Origin: Cytophagaceae bacterium
GTDB taxonomy: Bacteria > Bacteroidota > Bacteroidia > Cytophagales > Cytophagaceae
Direction: 5' to 3'
DNA: 31,721 bases
Assembly: GCA_021151805.1 (NCBI GenBank)
Contig: JAGKWN010000042.1
Coordinates: 1 to 31,721 of the forward strand
In this document: positions 1 through 8,797 of the stretch, piece by piece
Position numbering within the stretch: the stretch's first letter is position 1
Layout: every line of letters begins with the position of its first letter
Program-made: the position numbers and the translations under genes
Notes under the pieces: generated by a model
What the model was told of the DNA's origin: nothing
The model's input: only the letters and a program-made list of their open reading frames with translations
Database searches by the model: none

Positions 1-11
1 TTACAATAGTA

Positions 12-1052
12 TTATCCGTTAATAGGGAATAATTTATTAATATATGGCTGAAGAATTTTTTCTCCGATATAAGCCAGCAGAAATATTAATACCACTTTCC
101 AAACAATGTTTATTATGAGAACGTCAAAATAATCTGGCAAATTAATGATTGGATAGTGGAAAATATATAATCCGAATGAAATGTTGGCTATACCCTGAAT
201 CCATTTTTCAGGGATTAAACGCACAATGAATGTAAATATATTTTTATTGAAATAGATAGAACAAAATACGAATACACATGCAGCAATTGGTGTCCTTGCA
301 ATTACAATAGGATATTTCATTAAACTCATTGATGAATTATATCCAGTAATAAAACCAATACATCCTACATGTATAATAGCTATTAGCAGTATACTAAATA
401 AAATATGGCGTGTATTTTTAAAATTAATATTTTGATCATTCATATATACTCTAGCCATCTCTGCACCTGCATACCAAACCGCATAATATATTGCGATCAG
501 ACATATAAAGTTTGGATGCATATAATAAATGATAGTCGCTACCGCTGACAAAGAAACCGACAAATAAAAAGGTGATAAATTATATTTTTTACCAATCAGC
601 AATGTAGGTATGAAGGCCATGTAGTACCACCATTCATTTGCCAATGACCAGAAAGGAGGATTTCCTTTCACAGGAAAAACAATATTACCGCGAAATATTT
701 CCTGGTTTTGCAGCATAAAGATATTCCCGATTATCTCCTTAATATTTAAGGGAAATAATTCATTCGATATATAAGAACAGATTAGTGTTATTAGAATTGC
801 TATAATAAACAAGGGATAAATTCTTCTAAATCGCTTTCTGAAATAAATGCTAAAATCTTCCTGTTTGCGGATATAAGAATAATAAATAACGAAACCACTT
901 AATAAGAAAAAAGCTGTAACCGCTTCAGCTCCGAATAAATTAAAACGCACAATATAAGCTGGCAATACATTTATATATGTTAATACATAATGAACAATCA
1001 ATACATAGATTGCAGCAGCAGATCTTATAAATTCGAGTTTAATAAATTTCAT
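12..1052 (-). CDS. Acyltransferase family 3 (OafA-like) membrane protein
   Basis: This is a 346-residue, very hydrophobic protein of the acyltransferase-3 family, which usually moves acetyl or other acyl groups onto sugars at the inner membrane. Family landmarks are visible: an N-terminal helix with Arg10 and a candidate catalytic His21, a FFLLSGF segment at about 48-54, RRIYPLF at about 76-82 and WSLANEWWYY at about 135-144, the counterpart of the usual WSLxxExxFY box. Many transmembrane segments follow, and the length is normal for the family. It is the last visible gene of cluster A, 19 bases after the GT2 gene. The likely role is O-acylation of the polysaccharide repeat unit. The acyl donor and the target sugar cannot be read from the sequence. 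Confidence 0.9.
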   Translation of the reverse strand: MKFIKLEFIRSAAAIYVLIVHYVLTYINVLPAYIVRFNLFGAEAVTAFFLLSGFVIYYSYIRKQEDFSIYFRKRFRRIYPLFIIAILITLICSYISNELFPLNIKEIIGNIFMLQNQEIFRGNIVFPVKGNPPFWSLANEWWYYMAFIPTLLIGKKYNLSPFYLSVSLSAVATIIYYMHPNFICLIAIYYAVWYAGAEMARVYMNDQNINFKNTRHILFSILLIAIIHVGCIGFITGYNSSMSLMKYPIVIARTPIAACVFVFCSIYFNKNIFTFIVRLIPEKWIQGIANISFGLYIFHYPIINLPDYFDVLIINIVWKVVLIFLLAYIGEKILQPYINKLFPING

Positions 1053-1071
1053 TTGATAATGGATATAAGAT

Positions 1072-1947
1072 CTATTTAAACTTTTTCACAGTTTCTATTA
1101 AGGAATTTCTGCCATGTACTTTATCATTAAAGACTTCTTTATTTTTAAATAAGAACCGTCCCACAAAAAGCAAAACCGCTTTTTCAGACAAAATTCTTGC
1201 AAGAACTAATGTTCTTATCAAAGCAGGATTTTTTATTTTGTTAAACTTTCGCAATAAATACCACCTGTTTTTATAAAAACGAATTACACGATGACTTACT
1301 TTCTGAGGTGTTCCGCTTCCTTTATGGAATGCTCTGAGAGGTAATATGCCAATTCCCCAACCTTTTCGTATTGCACGCATGCATATATCATGATCCAGCT
1401 CAAGCCAGTCAAAATTTTCGTCAAACAGTCCAATTTCATCCAATACTTTTTTACGGATTACCATTGCACAGGTGTATACTGTAATAGATTTGGGATTACG
1501 TAAGAAAACTTTTTGATAATATTGATATATCTTCTGTCCTAATACAATACTCATATAACCTGGCTCTGCTTCAAAAGAAGCATTAGGAAAACCATGTGCA
1601 TCTTCTGTTTTAAATGCTGCGATTCCAACAGTGGGATTTTGAGTAAAATATTCTTTTATCCCTTGTGTAAAGGGTTCCAGAGGCCAGGCATCAGAATCAA
1701 AAATACAGATCAATTCAGTGTCGATAGAAGACAAACCGAGATTCAATGATTTTATCAAACCCTGATTGTGGGCTTGCTTGATCAACCTGATTTGATTTTC
1801 AAATTGATTGTTAAAAGCTTCTGTTGAAGCATCATCAACAACAGTAATTTGAATGGATTCATGTCCCGAGTGAACAATACAATGCTGAATTGCTTCACTG
1901 GTCATAGCCCATGTATTATAATTGGTTATTAAAATACCGATGCTCAT
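1072..1947 (-). CDS. Glycosyltransferase family 2 (rhamnosyltransferase-like)
   Basis: This 291-residue GT-A-fold glycosyltransferase starts with the usual GT2 strand (ILITNYNT). It has the nucleotide-binding VVDDAS at about 36-41, the metal-binding DSD at 84-86 and an acceptor-side ELDHD at about 183-187 that should supply the catalytic base. The layout resembles WbbL/rhamnosyltransferase-type GT2 enzymes, but the donor sugar cannot be deduced. The C-terminal part is basic with hydrophobic stretches and may lie on the membrane. It sits only 4 bases after the upstream GT4 gene, consistent with one transcript. It probably adds one sugar to the lipid-linked repeat unit on the cytoplasmic face. 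Confidence 0.9.
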   Translation of the reverse strand: MSIGILITNYNTWAMTSEAIQHCIVHSGHESIQITVVDDASTEAFNNQFENQIRLIKQAHNQGLIKSLNLGLSSIDTELICIFDSDAWPLEPFTQGIKEYFTQNPTVGIAAFKTEDAHGFPNASFEAEPGYMSIVLGQKIYQYYQKVFLRNPKSITVYTCAMVIRKKVLDEIGLFDENFDWLELDHDICMRAIRKGWGIGILPLRAFHKGSGTPQKVSHRVIRFYKNRWYLLRKFNKIKNPALIRTLVLARILSEKAVLLFVGRFLFKNKEVFNDKVHGRNSLIETVKKFK

Positions 1948-1951
1948 TATT

Positions 1952-3037
1952 CTATTTTTTTATATATCTGATTACTGAAAGTTCAGAAGTCAATGTTGTC
2001 ATTAAAGAAGTCAGGGATCGATTTTTATAATTTTGCTCAAACTGCTTGCTTAATGATTCTAACTCCTCCATTGAAGCTATTTTATCACTGTAATGGAGCG
2101 TATGTTGAGGTACAAATTCAAGGTGTTTGTCTGCGAAGATATAAGTAGGCAAGCCAAATGCCTGATATGAAGCAAATACTCCTGACTTATCGATAGTTCG
2201 CAAATCATAATGTATAAGACCCAGCAGCGAAGTGCTTAAAATTCCGGCAATTTCTTCTTCAGGTAGCACCCCATAAGATATAATTCCCGTTTCTGCATAA
2301 AATTCCGGCTCTAATGGAGCGCCGATATCTATGATACACTCTATCTGATAGTTTTTTTTTATTTTTAATATTTCCGTTAAATAACGGTCATAAAGATCTT
2401 TTCGGAGATTCCTTCCTCCGAAAACAACCATTTGTTTTTTCCTGACTGAGAAATTTAATTCGTGGGTTGGGGTACCCATATTTGAAAACACCGGCTGATG
2501 AATCACCTTTATTGATGATTGAACAGGAAACCATGCCTCTAACACTTTTCTATACCAGTTAGTAGTAGTTATCATCCTATCGGAATGAATGGCAATAGTA
2601 CGTGCGATATAACGTTGCAAAGGAGCGGTTAAACCAGCCTTGGTCCAGATAGGTCCACTGGCACTAATTTCATGAAAAAGAGTGATCAATGACACCTTTG
2701 AATGCTTGTCAATGAGTTTAATAATTTTAAGTAACCAGAATGGTATCCCATTATAATGATACCCATAGCTGACATAATGTAAAACAACAATTATTTCATA
2801 TTCTTTTTCAAAATCTGTAAAGACGTTTTCCAATGAAGATTTAAATACTTCAGGGTTGCGTTCAGAATAGAATACATCTGTATTATTTATATCTGCACTA
2901 CCGGAAAAGCTTATTACCTTATTCTGTATTGAATAAATATCAAATTCTTTTTTTATCAATTCCACATATGTAGATACCCCTCCTATTTTAGGAGGATACT
3001 CCGGTGTTAATTGTATATACAAAGTAGATTTACTCAT
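1952..3037 (-). CDS. Glycosyltransferase family 4 (group 1)
   Basis: This 361-residue protein has the N-terminal signature of GT-B fold GT4 enzymes: TPEYPPKIGGVSTYV at about 11-25, with the glycine-rich acceptor loop. An HEISASG stretch lies mid-protein, and a basic FGGRNLRKD segment begins the donor-binding half. The usual C-terminal E-x7-E box is not clear. DKSGVFASYQAFGLP occupies that place, so the protein is a diverged member. A 92-bp gap separates it from the upstream GT4 gene, and no convincing promoter was seen there. It is probably a sugar transferase for the repeat unit. Donor and linkage are unknown. Confidence 0.85.
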   Translation of the reverse strand: MSKSTLYIQLTPEYPPKIGGVSTYVELIKKEFDIYSIQNKVISFSGSADINNTDVFYSERNPEVFKSSLENVFTDFEKEYEIIVVLHYVSYGYHYNGIPFWLLKIIKLIDKHSKVSLITLFHEISASGPIWTKAGLTAPLQRYIARTIAIHSDRMITTTNWYRKVLEAWFPVQSSIKVIHQPVFSNMGTPTHELNFSVRKKQMVVFGGRNLRKDLYDRYLTEILKIKKNYQIECIIDIGAPLEPEFYAETGIISYGVLPEEEIAGILSTSLLGLIHYDLRTIDKSGVFASYQAFGLPTYIFADKHLEFVPQHTLHYSDKIASMEELESLSKQFEQNYKNRSLTSLMTTLTSELSVIRYIKK

Positions 3038-3129
3038 GTGTTATCAAAATATCTTCATCAATAAAACCTTTTTAGGCGATACATATCTGTTGAATCAAAT
3101 AGAATATTCATTTATGATTTATACCCAAA

Positions 3130-4242
3130 TTATTTTTTTGAGGAGGTATTCATATAATTAACGACTATTTCGACCACTTCATCTGCAACATTATGCCAAC
3201 TCCGGTTTTGAACTAATAATCTTGCATTATTGCCAATTTCTTTTCTCCGGGAAGTATCAACATAACATTTTTCGATCATTTCAGCTAATGCTTCTGCATC
3301 ACCAGGCTCAAATAATAATCCATCTTCATTAGAAGTGATTAGATCCTTTTGCCCACAGCAATTAGTGGTTATGCAGCATTTGCCCACAGCCATCGCCTGT
3401 AATAAACTTAAAGGCTGTCCTTCAGAAAAACTGGGTAATACAAATACAGAAGCTTGACTTAATAATTTAACTTCATCCTGAGATTCAAAACGTGGCACAA
3501 CTTTTAAAGACGAATGTAATGTTTCAGGCCAATCAGCTAAAACCGTTTTTTCATCCTTGCTTGTGCCAATAAGCAAATACCGGATCTGTATCTTTCTCTT
3601 TTCCAGAATCACCGCAGCATCGATTAATGTATGAATTCCTTTCCGATCTATCCAAGTACCATTAAAAAGTACAGTAAAATCAGAAGGTTCCGTATCTAAA
3701 CCTGCTACATCAAATTTGGTAATTCCATTTTTAAAAATAAAAATATCATCTTCAGAACGTTTGTATTTACGTTGAACATAAACACTATCATCTGTGTTGA
3801 TTAGCAATAATTTATCAGCTCTTTTTAGACCAATATCACAATTGCGCAAACGCCATAGAGGAAACAGAATTCTTGTTTTTAAAGAAATAGGTTCTGTCTG
3901 GGAAGAAGGTAAATCACCACTTAACTGCTTTTCCCAAAATTTACGTTCTATGCCATGACTTTCCACAAAGCAAGGAATACCTCGTTTTGTAAAAACACCT
4001 GCAGCAGGTTCATGCACGATAAAAGCGCTCGGTACTAGTCCAAGACTTTTATAATAGCTGTATGCTTTATAAGGGAACAATCCTTTGTGTTTTACAGGGC
4101 CAACTTCATCAGGACCAATATGAATAAATGTAAATCCTGCCCGTTCAAACGCTTCTTTCCAGTAATATTCTACTCTCCCCATTCCGCTGCGTGTGGAAAT
4201 AGCAACTTCGGAAACATGTACAATAATCTTTTTATCCTTCAC
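3130..4242 (-). CDS. Glycosyltransferase family 4
   Basis: This is a 370-residue GT-B retaining glycosyltransferase. The N-terminal half has an SGMGRVEYYW acceptor loop (about 19-28). The C-terminal half has LFNGTWIDRKGIHTLIDA (about 192-209) and the donor box SEGQPLSLLQAMAVG (about 273-287). In most GT4 proteins this box reads E-x7-E. Here the second acidic residue is Gln282, an oddity that may alter donor binding or only reflect drift. The gene lies 13 bases after the hexapeptide acyltransferase gene, inside the cluster A run. It is likely to act on the cytoplasmic lipid-linked repeat unit. Confidence 0.9.
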   Translation of the reverse strand: MKDKKIIVHVSEVAISTRSGMGRVEYYWKEAFERAGFTFIHIGPDEVGPVKHKGLFPYKAYSYYKSLGLVPSAFIVHEPAAGVFTKRGIPCFVESHGIERKFWEKQLSGDLPSSQTEPISLKTRILFPLWRLRNCDIGLKRADKLLLINTDDSVYVQRKYKRSEDDIFIFKNGITKFDVAGLDTEPSDFTVLFNGTWIDRKGIHTLIDAAVILEKRKIQIRYLLIGTSKDEKTVLADWPETLHSSLKVVPRFESQDEVKLLSQASVFVLPSFSEGQPLSLLQAMAVGKCCITTNCCGQKDLITSNEDGLLFEPGDAEALAEMIEKCYVDTSRRKEIGNNARLLVQNRSWHNVADEVVEIVVNYMNTSSKK

Positions 4243-4255
4243 GATGCAGTTTTAG

Positions 4256-4828
4256 TTATGTTCTTTTCTTAATAAATTTCGCAGGAATCCCGCCAACAAT
4301 GGTATAAGGCTCAACATCTTTGATTACAACAGAACCGGCTGCTACGACAGCACCCTTTCCTATGGTTACGCCTTTCAGTACTACACAATTAACACCCATC
4401 CACACTTCCTCTTCAATGACAATTGGGGCAACGATTGGTTGCTGTGTATTCATCATTTCTTTGATAGAAGTACCATGGTCATGATCAATAAATTTACATC
4501 CTGAAGCTAGCATCGTATTTTTACCAATACGTATTCCCTTACTGATATTAAATTCACAACTATTACCAATAAATACTCCGTCGTCTGCGACAATTGCTGG
4601 ACCGGGTTTCCAGATTCCGTCGAACTTAAAATTTATACCAGACTCTAATACACAGTTATTTCCCAAACTGACCTGATGGGGCCAATTTAAATAAACCTTT
4701 GGCAAATTGGTAGATTTACCAATCTTCATCCCCAATAATGCATAAAAGCATTTCCGCATCCATGATAAAAATACCGAACGGTATCTGAACCGAATAATAA
4801 AAAAAACCTTTTGAATAAATTTTTCCAT
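4256..4828 (-). CDS. Left-handed beta-helix (hexapeptide) acyltransferase
   Basis: This 190-residue protein has repeated hexapeptide turns from about 50 to 170, for example IGKNTM, IGNSCE and GVTIGKGAVVAAGSVV. It ends with the GGIPAKFIK closing segment typical of WbbJ/NodL/maltose O-acetyltransferase-like proteins. FIDHDHGT at about 113-120 supplies the expected catalytic histidine, His116 or His118. Such enzymes are soluble trimers that use acetyl-CoA to O- or N-acetylate sugars. A basic, hydrophobic N-terminus may associate with the membrane. It is one of three hexapeptide enzymes within 2.5 kb, next to a paralogue 13 bases upstream in the operon. Confidence 0.9.
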   Translation of the reverse strand: MEKFIQKVFFIIRFRYRSVFLSWMRKCFYALLGMKIGKSTNLPKVYLNWPHQVSLGNNCVLESGINFKFDGIWKPGPAIVADDGVFIGNSCEFNISKGIRIGKNTMLASGCKFIDHDHGTSIKEMMNTQQPIVAPIVIEEEVWMGVNCVVLKGVTIGKGAVVAAGSVVIKDVEPYTIVGGIPAKFIKKRT

Positions 4829-4841
4829 AGCAGATTATTTT

Positions 4842-5393
4842 CTATGTACGGGTAGAAATTACACGTGCAGGATTACCAACTGCAATTGAATAATCAGGGA
4901 TGTCCTTGGTGACAACAGCATGTGCGCCTATTACAGCCCCATTTCCTATTGTGACACCAGGCAAGATTATGCAGCCTGCACCTAACCAGCAATCAGCACC
5001 TATTTTTATCCCGATTTTTTCGGCATCTATATCCTGATCGTGAATATATTGATCCCGCCGTTTATAGGCATGATTTGTTGATATTAATGTAACACGTTGT
5101 CCTAGCATAGTATGGGGGCCTATATCAATAGTCGCTCTGCTAGCACGGATTGTAGAATAATCACCTATATTTACTTTCTCACCAAATATAATCACTCCTC
5201 CATCTTCTGCTAAAAGTTTTACGTAATCGTGAATGGCCACATTTGCATTGAATTGGATTGTACTTCTTTGAGTTGTTTTTATTAATGTATAAGTACCTAT
5301 ATGAACTAAATGGTGCAGGTTATTATAATTAACTTTTCGTAGCCTGATTTTTAAAAAAAAAATCTTAGCAATGGATTTTATTGCACTATACAT
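4842..5393 (-). CDS. Left-handed beta-helix (hexapeptide) acyltransferase
   Basis: This 183-residue protein is made mostly of hexapeptide repeats (about 68-165: FGEKVNIGDYS, IGPHTMLG, GVTIGNGAVIGAHAVV). It ends with VGNPARVI, the usual closing strand of CoA-dependent sugar O-acetyltransferases. STNHAYKR at about 105-112 carries the likely catalytic His108. It is clearly related to the genes on either side of it in cluster A but is not a recent duplicate, since similarity is confined to the fold motifs. It lies 10 bases after the GT2 gene in the same transcript. Acceptor sugar unknown. Confidence 0.9.
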   Translation of the reverse strand: MYSAIKSIAKIFFLKIRLRKVNYNNLHHLVHIGTYTLIKTTQRSTIQFNANVAIHDYVKLLAEDGGVIIFGEKVNIGDYSTIRASRATIDIGPHTMLGQRVTLISTNHAYKRRDQYIHDQDIDAEKIGIKIGADCWLGAGCIILPGVTIGNGAVIGAHAVVTKDIPDYSIAVGNPARVISTRT

Positions 5394-5403
5394 ACGCTTT
5401 AGA

Positions 5404-6216
5404 TTATTTTGATAAATGCTTACGGCTTTTAAACGTATAGAATAATTCCTGCATAAGCATCCATACGGCCTTAACGGAAAGAATACTTTTAGGACTCTTT
5501 ACAATAGTTCTTAAGCGTGTTTTAACAATCGTACTAATTAAATCTTTGAAAGTTTTTTTTTCACCAAACTTTTCATGGTAATACATCCAGCTTTCATGAT
5601 AAAGCGCAGACTTTTTAGGCCCTGCGACGGGTCTTGGAGGATGGTAAACACGTGCTTCTTTCCCAAAAATCATTTTATATCCATCTATCTTTATTCTTCT
5701 GTTTAAATCATTATCCTCTAGGTTGGGGTATTTATAATTTTCATCAAACCCTTTAAGTGCATTAAATACACGTTTGTTTATAGCGAAATTGCAGGACCAT
5801 AAATGTCCGCCGGTGAGATTTATCGGTGCTATAAACAAAGGTTTAATGTGTTCATCTGAATAAATGGCCCCTTCAATAACATCCACATCAGCAGTACTAA
5901 TAAGACTATAATATGCCTGAAGAACTCCTGCATCAGGGATGCAATCATCATCAAAAAATACCAGCCATTCACCTACCGATTTTGCTGCACCATTATTCCT
6001 ATTAGAAGCAGGGCCTTTACGCGGTCCGGCTACCCATTTTACCCAGGGATATTGATCAAGTAAAATTTTTTCAGTTTCATTGTTGCTGCTATCATCTGTT
6101 ACAATCACCTCATAATTACTTTTATCAAGTAATTGATTGGAAGCAGCAACCGCGTCCAGACATTTCACTAATAAATCCTGACGATTACAGGTTGGTATTA
6201 CAACAGATAGAAGCAT
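5404..6216 (-). CDS. Glycosyltransferase family 2
   Basis: This 270-residue GT2 enzyme shows the canonical order: SVVIPTCNRQDLL at 4-16, VTDDSS at about 39-44, the metal-binding FFDDDC around 88-92 (Asp89-91) and an EDNDLNRRI acceptor-side motif at about 167-175. The remaining about 90 residues are basic with a short amphipathic end, which may hold the enzyme at the membrane. It sits between two hexapeptide acyltransferase genes, 19 bases after one and 10 before the next. A role in repeat-unit assembly is inferred from context. The sugar is unknown. Confidence 0.9.
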   Translation of the reverse strand: MLLSVVIPTCNRQDLLVKCLDAVAASNQLLDKSNYEVIVTDDSSNNETEKILLDQYPWVKWVAGPRKGPASNRNNGAAKSVGEWLVFFDDDCIPDAGVLQAYYSLISTADVDVIEGAIYSDEHIKPLFIAPINLTGGHLWSCNFAINKRVFNALKGFDENYKYPNLEDNDLNRRIKIDGYKMIFGKEARVYHPPRPVAGPKKSALYHESWMYYHEKFGEKKTFKDLISTIVKTRLRTIVKSPKSILSVKAVWMLMQELFYTFKSRKHLSK

Positions 6217-6235
6217 GCAATGACTAAATATTAAA

Positions 6236-6751
6236 TTAAATAGTAAGCGTTTTAATGTAACGAGCTGGATTACCTACCCAAACTTCGTTTGCAGGAATGT
6301 TTTTATTAACAACGCTTCCAGAACCTATAATAGAATTATCACCAATAGTTACACCAGGCAATATGCAGGAATTCATTCCGATCCATACATTATTGCCAAT
6401 ATTCACAGGTTTTGAAAATTTAAAATCTTCATTTACATCTGCTAATCTATTAAGTGAATTTTGTTTATGATTATAGGATGAGATTCCACAATTGCTCGAA
6501 ATCATTGTATTTTTACCAATTTTAACGCCAAAAGTCGCATAAATTGTTGTATGCGAAGATATAAGGCAATTATCACCTATCTCCATATTTTCCGGAATGA
6601 TGATAGTACATGTTGGATCAATATTTACATTTTCCCCGCAAGATTTCATTATGCTTTTGATGTATAAGCTTCTTTGCACATTTAAAATTTGCTTTAGCCT
6701 TGAATAAATTTTATAGAAGAATCTCATACATTTAGAGTCATTTAATACCAA
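6236..6751 (-). CDS. Left-handed beta-helix (hexapeptide) acyltransferase
   Basis: This 171-residue hexapeptide-repeat protein contains MEIGDNCLIS, VKIGKNTMISS and GVTIGDNSIIGSGSVV, then VGNPARYI, as in sugar O-acetyltransferases. His95 in SSYNHKQ is the likely catalytic base. Two starts are possible. The one given overlaps the upstream gene by 14 bases. An internal Met at residue 9 (6727) would leave a 10-base gap and loses nothing conserved. The gene lies in the most AT-rich part of cluster A together with its upstream neighbour. The likely job is acetylation of a sugar or nucleotide sugar. Confidence 0.88.
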   Translation of the reverse strand: MVLNDSKCMRFFYKIYSRLKQILNVQRSLYIKSIMKSCGENVNIDPTCTIIIPENMEIGDNCLISSHTTIYATFGVKIGKNTMISSNCGISSYNHKQNSLNRLADVNEDFKFSKPVNIGNNVWIGMNSCILPGVTIGDNSIIGSGSVVNKNIPANEVWVGNPARYIKTLTI

Positions 6752-7658
6752 TCTTTTTAAGATTGATTTTTATTTTTCTTAAAATGGCATGAATCATGTT
6801 TTTAGAAAATAACATAACCAATTTTGTAGGTATATTATTAAAATTACCTAAGCTGTTGAAGTAGAATATATCAGATAGAGGCAATGAAGTATTAATATAA
6901 AAATAATACCTGGCTTTGAAATATATATAATGCAACATTAAATATTCTTTATTCAGATATTGCACACTATCTTTTTTAATTACCACATAGGCACTACCTT
7001 TGGGTTCAAGAACGGTATTTTCGAAACAAATTCGAAGGCCTTTTCGATACTCTTTGAAAACTACTTCTGTGAAACTTTCTATAGGAATATTTAGGTCAAA
7101 TATACTTTCTCCGGATTTTAGCTGTTCAAAATAATGTCCACCACATTCGTCAAATCCTGAATAAATGGGTTCTAATAGAACCTTTTGCCAATCTTTACTT
7201 TGTTTAAACAAATTATTGCACTCCCTATTATTCCTGATTAAGAAAAAAGCACCTGACACGTATTCCTTTATTCCACTATAAATATCAATATTATCCAAGG
7301 TTTTATCATTGATGAATTTTTCGAAATTACCTACAACAGTATCAATATCGAGTGATCCCCAAAATGTATAATTAATTAAATATTCTTCGAAGCATAGACC
7401 ATAAAGTGGTTTATAATCACATAATTTATATGGATTCGGTAAATTTATTGCAAACTCAAGTTTTCTAGAAAATAGGTTTTGTAACTCTTGTTTTTCAAAT
7501 GGAATCCAGATAATATTTGATGGTAAATTATCAGGTTTTTTAATATCTGTAAAAAATAAAATATCAAATGGTTTTTCCTTGACTGAATTTACAAATAGCA
7601 AAAAGTATGTTGGCAGCTTACCAAAATAAGGAATGACGAAAGCAATTTTATTATTCAT
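6738..7658 (-). CDS. DUF6625-like putative glycosyltransferase
   Basis: This 306-residue protein matches, from memory of the family, DUF6625 proteins found in polysaccharide loci. It begins KIAFVIPYFGKLPTYFLLFV (4-23) and carries KLCDYKPLYG (about 78-87), followed by FWGSLDID (99-106). The Asp104-x-Asp106 pair looks like a GT-A metal site, so it is probably a nucleotide-sugar-dependent transferase, although the reaction is not established for the family. The gene is extremely AT-rich: 60-base stretches at 6781 and 6901 contain about 13 and 12 G+C. This suggests acquisition separate from wza/wzc. Confidence 0.75.
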   Translation of the reverse strand: MNNKIAFVIPYFGKLPTYFLLFVNSVKEKPFDILFFTDIKKPDNLPSNIIWIPFEKQELQNLFSRKLEFAINLPNPYKLCDYKPLYGLCFEEYLINYTFWGSLDIDTVVGNFEKFINDKTLDNIDIYSGIKEYVSGAFFLIRNNRECNNLFKQSKDWQKVLLEPIYSGFDECGGHYFEQLKSGESIFDLNIPIESFTEVVFKEYRKGLRICFENTVLEPKGSAYVVIKKDSVQYLNKEYLMLHYIYFKARYYFYINTSLPLSDIFYFNSLGNFNNIPTKLVMLFSKNMIHAILRKIKINLKKIGIK

Positions 7659-7693
7659 AACAATAATAAGTTATATGTTTGCAGGGCAACAAG

Positions 7694-8785
7694 CTAGATT
7701 TTAACAATCGTTTTCCTCTTGTATAAAAGAGGCTTTTCAAGGCATTTATAACAAATCATCGAAATTAATATTGTAACAGTCCATGTTGTTAAGGGGGCAA
7801 CTAATATCCCTAAAATGCCTTTAAGGGTCAAAGCATGGCATAAATCATATATATAATCCCGAATTGGTAAATGCCATATATATATTCCGTAAGAGATAGT
7901 AGATAAATATACAAAGATATTCAATGAAAACACTCTATTCAATTTCCCTTGACGTAAAAATAACAAACTCAATATGGCTAGCATCCAGGCAATATTACAG
8001 ATAGAAAAGACCATTTGAGGAATAAATGCATGATTATAAAGTTTATAATATTTAATATTCATAGCATAAAATAGAATACATCCAGATACAGTAAATATAA
8101 AATATAAAGTAGTTCTATTTATTATTAAATATTTACTTCTCTCATATATAACAGCGCCAGCAATACCTAATGCAAGGCAATCTATGTTGGCCCAGAAGGA
8201 TTCATACAAAAAATCTTCTCCTTTTTCAATTCCATAATAATAGAGATGATAAAAACGATATCCATAAGAAATACCAGCGAGAACAAACAAAAGAATATAA
8301 ACTTCACGAATCTTATTTCTAGTAATCAGCAGACAAATTGAATGCATTAGAACAGGCAATACTAAGTAGAAGCGCATCTCTACAAATAAGGACCAAATAA
8401 CAGGATTGAGATGAATATCTTCAATAAAAAAAAAGTATTTTATAACTGTGCCAAAAGTTAGTTCTATATGTTTATATCCAATCAAGTATAATATAATTGA
8501 AGAAAAAATAAACAGTGGATAAATCCTGCAAACTCTTTTTTTAAAAAATGTAAGTATATATTCTTTAGTATTTGTGCCAATTGAATACGTAGTTAAAAAT
8601 TGTCTAGCTAATAAAAAGCTACTCAACAAAAAAAACAATTGAACACCTAAATAGCCTGTTCCAATGATTGTATTATACCCTGGCAATGCATCGAAATAAA
8701 AACTGATATGAAAACTCACAACTAAGAGGACAGCTAACACTCTAAAGCCATCAAGCTCTTTTAAAATACTCTTATTAAATTCCAT
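7694..8785 (-). CDS. Acyltransferase family 3 membrane protein
   Basis: This is a 363-residue polytopic protein. Acyltransferase-3 landmarks are complete: LDGFRVLAVLLVVSFH at 11-26 with Arg15 and candidate catalytic His26, FFLLSSF at 51-57, KRVCRIYPLF at about 83-92 and WSLFVEMRFY at 131-140. The rest is a series of transmembrane helices with the usual YGIYIWHLP near the end. It would transfer an acyl group to a sugar on or across the inner membrane. It lies 12 bases after the flippase gene and 35 bases before the DUF6625-like gene, in the AT-rich central part of cluster A. Confidence 0.9.
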   Translation of the reverse strand: MEFNKSILKELDGFRVLAVLLVVSFHISFYFDALPGYNTIIGTGYLGVQLFFLLSSFLLARQFLTTYSIGTNTKEYILTFFKKRVCRIYPLFIFSSIILYLIGYKHIELTFGTVIKYFFFIEDIHLNPVIWSLFVEMRFYLVLPVLMHSICLLITRNKIREVYILLFVLAGISYGYRFYHLYYYGIEKGEDFLYESFWANIDCLALGIAGAVIYERSKYLIINRTTLYFIFTVSGCILFYAMNIKYYKLYNHAFIPQMVFSICNIAWMLAILSLLFLRQGKLNRVFSLNIFVYLSTISYGIYIWHLPIRDYIYDLCHALTLKGILGILVAPLTTWTVTILISMICYKCLEKPLLYKRKTIVKI

Positions 8786-8797
8786 ACCAAACGGTTT

